A DNA stretch of 64,000 nucleotides from DATKNA01 sp963786765 (GTDB lineage Bacteria; Actinomycetota; Actinomycetes; Actinomycetales; Kineosporiaceae): positions 186,001-250,000 of the forward strand of contig CAWBAJ010000019.1 in NCBI GenBank assembly GCA_963786765.1, in the 5' to 3' direction. How positions within the stretch are numbered: the stretch's first letter is position 1; each line of letters opens with the position of its first letter. The notes under the pieces are model-generated. The model was not told the origin of the DNA. It saw only the letters and a program-made list of their open reading frames with translations, and searched no databases. The translations under genes were made by a program, and so were the position numbers. Positions 27,137 through 36,562 of the stretch are shown piece after piece.

Positions 27137-28342
27137 GTGAGCAGCACCGAGTACCTCGAGATCATCACCGCCGCGATCGTCGTCCTGGCCGGCGGCGGCG
27201 CGGCCGTCCTCGTCGGGCGGCGACGGCGGTCGGCTCCGCCACCGGAGGCGCGCGGACGGCCCACTCCGGGGGTCGACTACGCCCCGGGGGTGGGTGACGA
27301 CGCCGAGGTCCCGCGGGACAGTGCCACCCGCACGGTGGAGAGCGTCGATCTGCCGGGCGATCCCGTCCTCGTCGAGGAACCGCCGAGCGCCGCCACCGCG
27401 CCGGCCGTCGAGATCCCGGAGCCCGTCGCCGGGCGGCTGGCTCGCCTGCGGGCACGGCTCGCCCGCTCCAACAGCTCCCTCGGGCAGGGGCTGCTCGCCC
27501 TGCTCTCGCGGGACCACCTCGACGAGGACACCTGGGACGAGATCGAGGAGACGCTGCTCGTCGCCGACGTCGGCGCCGGCCCGACGGCCGAGCTGGTGGA
27601 ACGGCTCCGCCGGGACGTCGCCGTCCAGGGGGTCCGCTCGCCGGAGGCCGTGCGGGCGATGCTGCGCTCCGAGCTGCTGGAGGCCCTCGACCCCGCGATG
27701 GACCGCTCGCTCGCCGTGCACCGGGTGGACGGGCGGCCGGCCGTCGTGCTCGTCGTCGGCGTCAACGGCACCGGCAAGACCACCACCATCGGCAAGCTCG
27801 CCCGGGTGCTGGTCGCAGAGGACAAGGACGTCCTGCTCGGCGCGGCCGACACGTTCCGGGCAGCAGCCGCGGACCAGCTGCAGACCTGGGGCGAACGCGT
27901 CGGCGTCCCGACCGTGCGCAGTGACCGGGACGGTGCGGACCCGGCCGCGGTGGCGTTCCAGGCGGTCAAGGACGGCATCGAGCAGGAGGTCGACGTCGTC
28001 CTGGTCGACACGGCGGGCCGGCTGCAGAACAAGGTCGGGCTCATGGACGAGCTGGGCAAGGTGAAGCGCGTGATCGAGAAGCAGGCACCGGTCGACGAGG
28101 TGCTGCTCGTGCTCGACGCGACCACGGGTCAGAACGGCATGCAGCAGGCGAAGGTCTTCTCCGAGGTGGTGGACGTCACCGGCATCGTCCTGACGAAGCT
28201 GGACGGCACGGCCAAGGGCGGCATCGTCCTCGCAGTGCAGCGGGCCCTGGGCGTCCCGGTCAAGCTGGTCGGGCTCGGGGAGGGCCCCGACGACCTCGCG
28301 CCCTTCGAACCCGAGGCGTTCGTCGACGCCCTGCTGAGCTGA
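27137..28342 (+). CDS. ftsY: signal recognition particle receptor FtsY
   Basis: SRP receptor GTPase that docks ribosome-SRP complexes at the membrane; its partner Ffh is encoded at 36563. 401 residues from GTG 27137. It has an N-terminal hydrophobic anchor (ITAAIVVLAGGGAAVLVGRR), an acidic/Pro linker, and an N domain with LARSNSSLGQGLLALLSRDH and EIEETLLVADVG. G domain: G1 VVGVNGTGKTTTIGKLARVL, the insertion-box DTFRAAAADQL, G3 VLVDTAGRLQNKVGLMDELG, G4 LTKLDGTAKGG and LVGLGEGPDDLAPFEPEAFV at the end. All reading frames intact. In many actinobacteria ftsY directly follows smc; here the ABC operon and a small gene separate them. Confidence 0.97.
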   Translation: MSSTEYLEIITAAIVVLAGGGAAVLVGRRRRSAPPPEARGRPTPGVDYAPGVGDDAEVPRDSATRTVESVDLPGDPVLVEEPPSAATAPAVEIPEPVAGRLARLRARLARSNSSLGQGLLALLSRDHLDEDTWDEIEETLLVADVGAGPTAELVERLRRDVAVQGVRSPEAVRAMLRSELLEALDPAMDRSLAVHRVDGRPAVVLVVGVNGTGKTTTIGKLARVLVAEDKDVLLGAADTFRAAAADQLQTWGERVGVPTVRSDRDGADPAAVAFQAVKDGIEQEVDVVLVDTAGRLQNKVGLMDELGKVKRVIEKQAPVDEVLLVLDATTGQNGMQQAKVFSEVVDVTGIVLTKLDGTAKGGIVLAVQRALGVPVKLVGLGEGPDDLAPFEPEAFVDALLS

Positions 28343-28362
28343 CGGGCGGCGCGCTCGCGTCC

Positions 28363-28995
<633 letters not shown>

Positions 28996-29350
28996 GACAG
29001 GCGCCGCTGGGCCGGCGTGTCGTGTCCGAAGGGCGTGTCGGTGGGGGAGCGGGGGGCCTTCTGACAACCGTTGCCGTGATTCAGATCTGCATCAGGGCGC
29101 GCCGCGCCGCGCTGCGGGTGCGCCGCTCGATGATCGCCGGCTGTACCGCGCGAGCCCTCTGTGCAACGCGTCCTCGCAGGCGGGCGGTCAGCAGCTTGGG
29201 GTGTCGCGGTATGAGTGGCGATCATGACAACGGCTCTCGTCGTTCCTGGCCGCAGAGCGTGCCGATCGGGTCGGAGGCACGCGCCAGCAGTCCTTGCGCG
29301 GACGGGCAGGAGTAGTACAGGGTTCAACGATCCGACCCCGAGGAGGAGCC
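28996..29350. other. 355-base gap with no recognised gene
   Basis: Between the thiolase remnant and the VOC gene. It contains TTCTGACAACCGTTGCCGTGATTC-like, locally AT-richer sequence around 29058-29085 that stands out from the GC-rich background and could be a regulatory site, and an AGGAGGAG ribosome site at 29341 for the next gene. No RNA gene or credible short CDS was recognised. Confidence 0.5.
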
Positions 29351-29851
29351 GTGCTCGATCCCGACACCGTCGCCGAGCTGCATGCCCAGCGGGAGTGCGT
29401 CGTCGCCGACCTGCTGCTGCCCCCCGAGCGGCGTCCGGCAACGGCCGGGCGCGGGATCCACCACACCGCCTTGATCAGCAGCGACGTCCGGAGGACGGTG
29501 GAGTTCTACCAGGGCGTCCTCGGCTTCCCGCTGACCGACATGTTCGAGAACCGCGACTACCCGGGCTCGACGCACTTCTTCTTCGACGTGGGGAACGGCA
29601 ACGCCATCGCCTTCTTCGACCTGCCCGGTCTCGACCTCGGCCCCTACGCCGAGGTGCTGGGCGGCCTGCACCATTGCGCGCTGTCCGTGGAGCCCGCTGC
29701 GTGGGCCGCGGCCAAGGACCGGCTCGACGCCGCCGGCGTCCCCTACGAGCACATCAGCGGGACCTCGCTGTACTTCCGCGACCCTGACGGCGCGCGGCTC
29801 GAGCTCATCAGCGACCCCCTCGGTGAAATGTACGGGACGAAGGTCGTCTAG
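29351..29851 (+). CDS. VOC (glyoxalase/bleomycin resistance) family protein
   Basis: A 166-residue protein from GTG 29351, with AGGAGGAG just upstream. RGIHHTALISSDVRRTVEFY opens the first beta-alpha-beta-beta-beta module, with a metal-ligand-type His; GLHHCALSVEPAAWAAAKDR opens the second, and SLYFRDPDGARLELISDPLG carries the C-terminal Glu ligand. These are the expected metal-binding positions of vicinal-oxygen-chelate enzymes. The reaction is not predictable from sequence; the wording resembles actinobacterial VOC proteins often annotated as dioxygenases or glyoxalases. The next gene starts 18 bases downstream, probably co-transcribed. Confidence 0.85.
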   Translation: MLDPDTVAELHAQRECVVADLLLPPERRPATAGRGIHHTALISSDVRRTVEFYQGVLGFPLTDMFENRDYPGSTHFFFDVGNGNAIAFFDLPGLDLGPYAEVLGGLHHCALSVEPAAWAAAKDRLDAAGVPYEHISGTSLYFRDPDGARLELISDPLGEMYGTKVV

Positions 29852-29869
29852 ACCCGGCACGATCGTGGT

Positions 29870-30877
29870 GTGACGGACAGCGCGCTCGCCGCGGCGGTCG
29901 GCGACCTCGCCCGGGACGCGGCGTTCTCAGGGGTCGTCCGGCTCGACGCCGGCGGCGAGGTGCTGCTGGAAGCGGCGTACGGCCTCGCCGACCGGCGCTG
30001 GGAGGTCCCGGTCACGGCCGGCAACCGGTTCGGGCTGGCCAGCGGGAGCAAAGGCATGACCGCGTTGACGGTGCTCGCCCTGGTCGAGCGCGGCACGCTC
30101 GCGCTCGGCACCCCCGCGCGGTCCCTGCTGGGCCCGGACCTGCCCCTGGTGGACGACGCCGTGACCGTCGAGCACCTGCTCGCGCACCGCTCCGGGATCG
30201 GGGACTACCTCGACGAGGACGCCGTCGGGTCGGTCGACGAGTACGTCATGCCCGTGCCCGTGCACCGCCTCGCCACCACCGAGGACTACCTGCGGGTGCT
30301 CGACGGGCATCCGCAGGTCTCGTCGCCGGGGCAGCGTTTCGCCTACAACAACGGCGGGTTCGTCGTCCTGGCACTCTTGGCCGAGCGCGCGGCGGCCGCG
30401 CCGTTCCCCGACCTCGTCGAGGAGCTCGTCACCCGGCCCGCCGGCCTCACCGCGACGGCGTTCCTGCGCAACGACGAGCTGCCCCCGGGCGTCGCCACCG
30501 GTTATCTGTACGCGACGGGCCTGCGGACCAACGTGCTGCACCTGCCGGTCCGCGGCAGCGGGGACGGCGGCGCGTACTCCACCGTGGCCGACGTCCACCG
30601 CCTCTGGGACGCCGTGACGGCGGGGCGGGTGATCTCACCGGAGCTGGTCGAGGAGATGACGAGGCCGCGCGGCAGCAGCGGCCCCGGGAGGGACCGCTAC
30701 GGGCTGGGCGTGTGGCTGCAGCCCGACGACGACCGCGTGCTCGAGCTCCACGGGTACGACGCGGGGGCGTCCTTCCACTCCGTGCACGACCGGGCTCGCC
30801 GCACGACCTGGACCGTGATCTCGAACACCAGTGAGGGGGCGTGGCCGCTCGTCCGCCTGCTGCGCGAACGGGTCTGA
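29870..30877 (+). CDS. beta-lactamase-fold serine hydrolase (class C / esterase type)
   Basis: A 335-residue serine hydrolase of the penicillin-binding-protein/class C beta-lactamase superfamily. The catalytic SxxK tetrad is Ser-Gly-Ser-Lys in FGLASGSKGMTALTVLALVE (~residue 62), the second motif YNN is in RFAYNNGGFVVLALLAE, and the third is replaced by HGYDAG near residue 297. LLAHRSGIGDYLDED is the usual loop after the SxxK helix. No signal peptide is visible, so it is probably cytoplasmic. Most relatives are esterases or peptidases, not true beta-lactamases. Intact; follows the VOC gene. Confidence 0.87.
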   Translation: MTDSALAAAVGDLARDAAFSGVVRLDAGGEVLLEAAYGLADRRWEVPVTAGNRFGLASGSKGMTALTVLALVERGTLALGTPARSLLGPDLPLVDDAVTVEHLLAHRSGIGDYLDEDAVGSVDEYVMPVPVHRLATTEDYLRVLDGHPQVSSPGQRFAYNNGGFVVLALLAERAAAAPFPDLVEELVTRPAGLTATAFLRNDELPPGVATGYLYATGLRTNVLHLPVRGSGDGGAYSTVADVHRLWDAVTAGRVISPELVEEMTRPRGSSGPGRDRYGLGVWLQPDDDRVLELHGYDAGASFHSVHDRARRTTWTVISNTSEGAWPLVRLLRERV

Positions 30878-30906
30878 AACGAAGGTTTCACGGCCCCCGG
30901 GCCCGC

Positions 30907-30944
30907 GACACAACCCTGTAACACGCACCATCCGCCCCGGAAAC
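30907..30944 (+). promoter_or_regulatory. possible GlnR-type box upstream of amtB
   Basis: GACAC (30907), GTAAC (30918) and GAAAC (30940) fall on an 11-base register about 110-150 bases before amtB, as in the actinobacterial GlnR consensus (GTnAC, 6 bases, GAAAC). The block at the fourth register position (30929) does not match. GlnR control of amtB-glnB-glnD is established in Streptomyces and mycobacteria; its presence here is a weak inference from pattern only. Confidence 0.3.
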
Positions 30945-31053
30945 ACGTCTCCGCGACCGTCGTGACGAACGGGTGCCCCGGCGTCGTGGCCCCGACGTGT
31001 TCCACACGTCCCCCCGCCGGAGAAACCGGTGGGCGTTACCGCAAGGGGTGCGG

Positions 31054-32385
31054 ATGAACAGCGGAGACACCGCCTGGGTGCTCGCGAGCGCAGCGCTCGT
31101 GTTGCTCATGACCCCGGGCCTGGCGTTCTTCTACGGCGGCATGGTGCGCGCCAAGAGCGTCCTGAACATGCTGATGATGTCGTTCGTCACGATCGGCGTC
31201 GTCAGCGTGCTCTGGACGCTCTACGGCTTCTCGGTCGCGTTCGGCCAGAAGGGCAACGGCTTCTGGGGCGGCCTCGGATGGTTGGGGATGGGCGAGGCGC
31301 TGAAGACGCTCGCCGTCAACGGCACCCAGCTCACCATCCCGAACACCGCCTTCTCGATGTTCCAGCTCATGTTCGCGATCATCACTCCGGCGCTCATCTC
31401 CGGCGCCATCGCGGACCGCGCGAAGTTCCTCGGCTGGTCGGTGTTCGTGACCTTCTGGGCGACGCTGGTGTACTTCCCGGTGGCCCACTGGGTCTTCAGC
31501 TTCGGTGACGCGAACGGGAACGGCGCCGGCTGGCTCGCGAAGCTCGGCGTCGAGGACTTCGCGGGTGGCACCGCGGTCCACATCAACGCGGGCGCCGCCG
31601 GGCTGGCGCTCGCGCTCGTGCTCGGCAAGCGCAACGGCTGGCCGAAGGCGCAGTTCAAGCCGCACAACCTGCCGTTCGTGATGCTCGGGGCCGGCCTGCT
31701 GTGGTTCGGCTGGTTCGGCTTCAACGCCGGCTCGGCGCTCGCGGCGAACGGCCTCGCCGGCCTGGCGTTCACCAACACCCAGGTCGCGACCGCCACCGCA
31801 GCTCTCGGCTGGATCCTCGTCGAGCGGCTGCGGGACGGGCACGCCACGACGCTCGGCTTCGCCTCCGGCGCGGTGGCGGGCCTGGTGGCGATCACGCCGG
31901 CCTGCGCCTTCCTCGTGCCGTGGTCGGCGATCCTGCTCGGCCTGGTCGCCGGCGTGGTCTGCGCCTTCGCCGTCGGGATGAAGTACCGGCTCGGTTTCGA
32001 CGACTCGCTCGACGTCGTCGGGGTCCACCTGGTGGGCGGCATCGTCGGATGCCTCTTCCTCGGGTTCTTCAGCACCACGAGGGCGAACGTGAACGGCACC
32101 GGCGGAACGGCCGTCGACGGCCTGCTCTACGGCGGCGGGTTCCACCTGCTGGGGATCCAGGCGCTGGCGGCCGGGTCGGTGCTCCTTTACTCCTTCGTGA
32201 TCGCGTTCGGCCTCGGCTACGTCATCAACAAGGTCGTCGGCTTCCGCCTCGACCGCGACGCCGAGGAGACCGGCATCGACCTCGACCAGCACCTCGAGAC
32301 CGCGTACGAGACCCTGACGGGCGGCGGCTTCCGCCCGAGCGGCACCCTCGTCGCCGCGCCGAAGACCGAGGAGGTGCCCGCGTGA
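31054..32385 (+). CDS. amtB: ammonium transporter
   Basis: 443-residue Amt/MEP/Rh family channel for ammonium uptake. The ATG at 31054 gives NSGDTAWVLASAALVLLMTP and GLAFFYGGMVRAKSVLNMLM, the family start. Pore and signature motifs follow: AIITPALISGAIADR, the DFAGGTAVHINAGAAGLALA stretch with the first pore His, and LGAGLLWFGWFGFNAGSAL. A second conserved His is in DVVGVHLVGGIVGCLFLGFF. Eleven hydrophobic helices are apparent and the cytosolic tail contains the acidic segment EETGIDLDQHLETAYE, where GlnB/GlnK docks. The stop overlaps the glnB start (GTGA). Confidence 0.97.
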   Translation: MNSGDTAWVLASAALVLLMTPGLAFFYGGMVRAKSVLNMLMMSFVTIGVVSVLWTLYGFSVAFGQKGNGFWGGLGWLGMGEALKTLAVNGTQLTIPNTAFSMFQLMFAIITPALISGAIADRAKFLGWSVFVTFWATLVYFPVAHWVFSFGDANGNGAGWLAKLGVEDFAGGTAVHINAGAAGLALALVLGKRNGWPKAQFKPHNLPFVMLGAGLLWFGWFGFNAGSALAANGLAGLAFTNTQVATATAALGWILVERLRDGHATTLGFASGAVAGLVAITPACAFLVPWSAILLGLVAGVVCAFAVGMKYRLGFDDSLDVVGVHLVGGIVGCLFLGFFSTTRANVNGTGGTAVDGLLYGGGFHLLGIQALAAGSVLLYSFVIAFGLGYVINKVVGFRLDRDAEETGIDLDQHLETAYETLTGGGFRPSGTLVAAPKTEEVPA

Positions 32386-32720
32386 AGCTCGTCACCGCGG
32401 TGATCAAACCGCACAAGCTCGACGAGGTGAAGACGGCGCTGGAGGCCTTCGGCGTCCAGGGGCTGACCGTGTCGGAGGCCAGCGGCTACGGCCGGCAGAA
32501 GGGCCACACCGAGGTCTACCGCGGCGCCGAGTACACCGTCGACCTCGTGCCCAAGGTCCGCGTCGAGGTCCTCGTGGACGACGCCGACGCGTCGGACGTG
32601 GTCGAGGTCGTCGTCAAGGCCGCGCAGACCGGGCGCATCGGTGACGGCAAGGTCTGGGTGGTGCCGATCGAGGACGTCGTCCGGGTCCGGACCGGCGAGC
32701 GCGGCATCGACGCGCTGTAG
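32382..32720 (+). CDS. glnB: nitrogen regulatory protein P-II
   Basis: 112-residue trimeric PII signal protein. KLVTAVIKPHKLDEVKTALE is the N-terminal signature, and the T-loop GYGRQKGHTEVYRGAEYTVD contains Tyr51 (AEYTVD), the residue adenylylated in actinobacterial GlnK. KVRVEVLVDDADASDVVEVV and GRIGDGKVWVVPIEDVVRVR carry the ATP-binding B and C loops. It senses 2-oxoglutarate and ATP/ADP and closes the Amt channel. Starts inside the amtB stop codon; glnD follows after 131 bases that contain a palindromic repeat element. Confidence 0.97.
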   Translation: MKLVTAVIKPHKLDEVKTALEAFGVQGLTVSEASGYGRQKGHTEVYRGAEYTVDLVPKVRVEVLVDDADASDVVEVVVKAAQTGRIGDGKVWVVPIEDVVRVRTGERGIDAL

Positions 32721-32747
32721 GTCCTGAGGGCCGGACCCCGCCGACGT

Positions 32748-32805
32748 CTTGTGTGCGCTTCTCGTGGCCTCCTGCCGCGAGATGACCACGAAGAGCGCAC
32801 ACAAG
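32748..32805. repeat. 58-bp palindromic element, copy 2
   Basis: CTTGTGTGCGCT (32748-32759) and AGCGCACACAAG form the core arms. Here the stem extends outward through matching GGCCGGACCCCGCCG / CGGCGGGGTCCGGCC flanks, so 32729-32821 can fold as one long imperfect hairpin. Length and loop match the copy at 7867-7924 in reverse orientation (47 of 58 positions). It separates glnB from glnD and could attenuate or process the operon transcript. Confidence 0.9.
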
Positions 32806-32851
32806 ACGGCGGGGTCCGGCCACGACACGTCGGCGAGGGGAGGAGCGACGC

Positions 32852-35251
32852 GTGATCGAGGACACCCGTCCCGCGGCGCCGCCGCGGAACCTGCGCCGTG
32901 AGCGCCTCACGCTCGCCGTCCGTTCCAACGGGGCGGCCCGGCGGGAGGCACTCGCCGATCTCGTCGAGCAGGCCCTCGCCCGCGCCTGGCAGGACGCCCT
33001 GGCCGGCAGCGCTCTCGGTGCCGACGTGCAGGGAGTGGCCCTCGCCGCGGTGGGGAGCGTCGCCCGGCGGGACGCCGGCCCCGCCAGCGATCTCGACCTC
33101 GTGCTCGTGCACGATGGCCGGCGCGGGGAGCGGGTCACCGTCCTCGCCGACCGGCTCTGGTACCCGCTCTGGGACGCCGGCCTGCGGCTCGACCACTCCG
33201 TCCGCACGATCCCGCAGTGCCGGGACGTCGCCGCCGCCGACCTCGCCGCCGCCATCGGCCTGCTGGACCTGCGTCCGCTGGCCGGTGACACCTCGCTCGT
33301 CGTCCGGGCCCGGGCCAGCCTGCTGACCGACTGGCGCGGGGGGATCCGCCGCCGCATCCCCCAGCTGCTCGACGAGCTCGCGGACCGCAGGGCGCGCTTC
33401 GGCGAGGCCGCGCACCTGCTCGAACCGGACCTCAAGGAGAGCCGCGGAGGCCTGCGCGACATCACGACGCTGCGGGCGCTCGCCGCCAGCTGGGTCACCG
33501 ACCGGCCCCACGGGGAGGTCGACGCCGCACACGAGCGCCTGCTCGACGTCCGGGACGCGCTGCACGCCGTGACGGGGCGGCCCGTCGAGCGCCTCCTGCT
33601 CGCCGAGCAGGACGCCGTGGCCGTCGCGTGCGGCCTGGTCGACGCCGACGAGCTGCTGGCCGTCGTGTCGGCGGCGGCCCGCGCCGTCGCTCACGCCGTC
33701 GACACCACCGTGCGCCGCGCCCGCCAAGCGGTGCCCTCCCGGCGCGCCCGCGGCCCGCGGCGCCCCCGGCTGCGCCCGCTCGGTCACGGGCTGGTCGAGC
33801 ACGACGGCGAGGTGGTGCTCGGTGGCGGCGTCCGGCCCGAGGACGACCCGGTGCTGCCGCTGCGGGCGGCCCGCACCGCGGTCCGGGCCGGCCTCCCGCT
33901 CTCGCCGGTGACCGTCGAGCACCTGGCCCGGCGCTGTCCGTCGCTGCCCGTCCCCTGGCCGGCCGCGGCCCGCGAGGGGTTCGTCGACATGCTCGGCGGC
34001 GGACCTCCGCTCGTCGGCGTGTGGGAGGCACTCGACCTCGCGGGACTCGTGCCCGCATGGCTGCCGGAATGGCTCGGTGTGCGCAACCGGCCCCAGCGCA
34101 ACGCCGTCCACCGGCACACCGTCGACCGGCATCTCGTCGAGACCGTCGTCCTTGCCGGGCGGTTCCTGCGCGACGTGGCCCGGCCGGATCTGCTCCTGCT
34201 CGCAGCCCTGTTCCACGACATCGGCAAGGTGCCCGGCAGCGCCGACCACTCCCGGACGGGCGCGCCGCTGGCACTGCGGGCCGTCACGCGGACGGGACTG
34301 CCGGCCGCGGACGCCGCCGTCGTCGAGCGGCTCGTCCGCGAGCACCTCACCCTGGTCGAGCTCGCCACCCGCCGGGACCCCGACGACCCGCGGACGGTCG
34401 AGGAGCTCGTCACCGCGGTGGACGGGCGCGCCGACGTGCTCGACCTGCTGCGAGCCCTCACCGAGGCCGACGCCCGCGCCGCCGGCCCGGCGGCCTGGTC
34501 GGCCTGGCGCGCGCGTCTCGTCGACGACCTCGTCGCCCGGGCCAGGACGGCCCTGCGGGGCGACGCGCCACCGGGGCCCGCGCCGGTCACGGACGCCGAG
34601 CGGGCGCTCGTCGCCGCGGTGGCCGCAGACGGGCGGCCGCGGGTCGGCGTCTCGGCACTGGACGAACTGCACGCGGTGACGGTCGTCGCCGGGGACCGCC
34701 CCGGTCTCCTCGCCGACATCGCCGGCACCCTGGCCGCGCACCGGCTCAGTGTGAAGTCGGCGCTGGTCCGCACCGTGCCGGCCGGGCCGGCGGGCCGGCA
34801 GGTCGCTGTCGACACCTGGTGGGTGGACGCCGGCAGCGCCGAGATCCCCGCCCCGGCCACGCTCGAGACGGCTCTGCGCCGCCTGGCGGCCGGCGACCGG
34901 GGCGTGCTCGACCGCCTGGCACGCCGCGATGCCGGCTACCGCCTGCCCGCGGGGGCGCCCTCCCGCCCTCGGGTCGTGCTCGTCCCGGGCGCGTCGGCCG
35001 ACGTCACCGTCCTGGAGGTCCGCGCCGCCGACCGGCCGGGGCTGCTGCACGCGATCGGGTCCGCGCTCGCCGCGGTCGGGGTGGACCTGCGGTCCGCGCA
35101 CGTGGCCACTCACGCCGGCCAGGCCGTGGACGTGCTCTACGTCGCCGAACCCGGCGGCCTGCCGCTCGCGCCTGCCCGGGTCGCCGCGACCGTGGCCGCA
35201 CTGGTGGACGCGGGGGCGCTGCCGGAGGACGACCACGGCGGGACGGGCTGA
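32852..35251 (+). CDS. glnD: [protein-PII] uridylyl/adenylyltransferase GlnD
   Basis: 799 residues, intact. The N-terminal nucleotidyltransferase domain has GSVARRDAGPASDLDLVLVH (GS...SDLDL metal site, ~residues 66-85). The GlnD-specific middle has LEPDLKESRGGLRDITTLRA, an HD phosphohydrolase domain has the histidines of HTVDRHLVETV and LLAALFHDIGKV (~415-450), and there are two C-terminal ACT domains (VSALDELHAVTVVAGDRPGL at ~605; ADVTVLEVRAADRPGLLHAI at ~710). It modifies and de-modifies PII in response to nitrogen status; in actinobacteria the modification is adenylylation. Last gene of the amtB-glnB-glnD block. Confidence 0.95.
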   Translation: MIEDTRPAAPPRNLRRERLTLAVRSNGAARREALADLVEQALARAWQDALAGSALGADVQGVALAAVGSVARRDAGPASDLDLVLVHDGRRGERVTVLADRLWYPLWDAGLRLDHSVRTIPQCRDVAAADLAAAIGLLDLRPLAGDTSLVVRARASLLTDWRGGIRRRIPQLLDELADRRARFGEAAHLLEPDLKESRGGLRDITTLRALAASWVTDRPHGEVDAAHERLLDVRDALHAVTGRPVERLLLAEQDAVAVACGLVDADELLAVVSAAARAVAHAVDTTVRRARQAVPSRRARGPRRPRLRPLGHGLVEHDGEVVLGGGVRPEDDPVLPLRAARTAVRAGLPLSPVTVEHLARRCPSLPVPWPAAAREGFVDMLGGGPPLVGVWEALDLAGLVPAWLPEWLGVRNRPQRNAVHRHTVDRHLVETVVLAGRFLRDVARPDLLLLAALFHDIGKVPGSADHSRTGAPLALRAVTRTGLPAADAAVVERLVREHLTLVELATRRDPDDPRTVEELVTAVDGRADVLDLLRALTEADARAAGPAAWSAWRARLVDDLVARARTALRGDAPPGPAPVTDAERALVAAVAADGRPRVGVSALDELHAVTVVAGDRPGLLADIAGTLAAHRLSVKSALVRTVPAGPAGRQVAVDTWWVDAGSAEIPAPATLETALRRLAAGDRGVLDRLARRDAGYRLPAGAPSRPRVVLVPGASADVTVLEVRAADRPGLLHAIGSALAAVGVDLRSAHVATHAGQAVDVLYVAEPGGLPLAPARVAATVAALVDAGALPEDDHGGTG

Positions 35252-35275
35252 GCGCCGCGGTTAGGCTCGCTGGTC

Positions 35276-36442
35276 ATGGAGGCGCGGGCGGACCTGCTCC
35301 AGCAGGCGCCTGAGCGTTCGCTCCTGCGCCGCCCCGGGACCCTGCCCTCCCTGGTGCGTCCGGCCCTGGTGTACCTCAACGGGCAGGTCGTCGTGCTCGC
35401 CGTCGTCTGGGTGTCGACGAACCTCGCCGGCAAGCGCCTGTGGGATGTGCTGCAGTCCTGGGACGCGCGCCAGCTGCTCGCCGTGTCCCAGCTGGGCTAC
35501 CCCGACAGCATCGAGCCGGCGGGCCTGAACTCGTTCGCGTTCTTCCCCGCGTTCCCGCTGGCGGCCCGCTGGACGTCGGCCCTGTCCGGCCTCTCGCCGG
35601 AGGTCGCCGGTGTCCTCGTGTCGCTCGCGTGCGGGATCGCCTTGGCCTACGCCGCCGACGCCTTCGCGGCCGGTGTGCTCGGAGCGGACGAACCGGGCCG
35701 GGTGCGCGCGGTGCTGCTGGTCGCGACGCTCCCGCTGTCGGTGGTGTTCCTCATGCCCTACACCGAGGCGATGTTCTGCGCCCTGGCCCTGTGGGCCCTG
35801 GTCTGCGGGGCGCGGGACCGCTGGCTCGCCGCCGCGGTGCTGGCCGCCTGCGCGGGGCTCGTCCGGCCGACCGCGGCCGCCGTCGTGCTCGCCGTCTGGG
35901 TGGGCGCTGCGCTCGCCTGGCGCCGCGGGAGGTTCGGCGGCCGGCGGGCACTGGCCGCGGCCGCCGTCGCGCCGCTCGGGATGGCCGCCTACCTGGTCTA
36001 CGTCGCCCTCGCGACGACCGGGAGCCTCACGGCGTGGAGCGAGTCCGAGCGCAAGGGCTGGGACTCCCGGTTCGACTACGGGCGGTTCACGTGGACGTGG
36101 CTGCGCGCCTTGTTCCAGTTCGGTGGCGGCCCGATGGACGCGTTCATCGTCGCCGGCGCGGTGGCCGCGGTGCTCACCGCGGGGTGGCTGCTGCGGGAGC
36201 GCCTCGCGCCGCACGCCGCGGTGTACGTGCTCGCCGTGACCGGGATCGCCCTCGGGACGAGCGGCATGTGGGGGAGCAAGTTCCGGTTCCTGCTGCCGGC
36301 GCTGGTCGTCACCGCCGTCCTCGTGGCGGCCGGGATGACACGGTGGCGGTCGTCGAGCAGGATCGCCGTCCTGCTCCTGTGGGTGCTGACCGGCGCCTGG
36401 TTCTCCGGGTACGCCCTCGTGGGATACCACTTCGCGATCTGA
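35276..36442 (+). CDS. PIG-V-like membrane mannosyltransferase
   Basis: 388-residue polytopic membrane protein, intact. After about 30 polar residues the first helix VVVLAVVWVSTNLA leads to a first outer loop with WDVLQSWDARQLLAVSQLGY and FAFFPAFPLAARW, the D-x-x-x-x-x-x-x-x-x-G-Y / FFPxxP layout of PIG-V-type mannosyltransferases. PLSVVFLMPYTEAMFCALAL is also typical, followed by WGSKFRFLLPALVVTAVLVA near the end. Homologous in layout to the gene at 19323-20463. Likely uses a polyprenyl-phosphate mannose donor to modify lipids or proteins at the outer face; the acceptor is unknown. Confidence 0.75.
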   Translation: MEARADLLQQAPERSLLRRPGTLPSLVRPALVYLNGQVVVLAVVWVSTNLAGKRLWDVLQSWDARQLLAVSQLGYPDSIEPAGLNSFAFFPAFPLAARWTSALSGLSPEVAGVLVSLACGIALAYAADAFAAGVLGADEPGRVRAVLLVATLPLSVVFLMPYTEAMFCALALWALVCGARDRWLAAAVLAACAGLVRPTAAAVVLAVWVGAALAWRRGRFGGRRALAAAAVAPLGMAAYLVYVALATTGSLTAWSESERKGWDSRFDYGRFTWTWLRALFQFGGGPMDAFIVAGAVAAVLTAGWLLRERLAPHAAVYVLAVTGIALGTSGMWGSKFRFLLPALVVTAVLVAAGMTRWRSSSRIAVLLLWVLTGAWFSGYALVGYHFAI

Positions 36443-36562
36443 CCCTCCCGCCGGCGCGGAACAGGGGCGGCCCGTGCCTACGCTTTAGTCTTGTCAGGGT
36501 CGCCAGGACCTCCCCGAGGATGCTTCCGTTCCTTCCGCGCACCGATCGACAAGGACGTGCCC

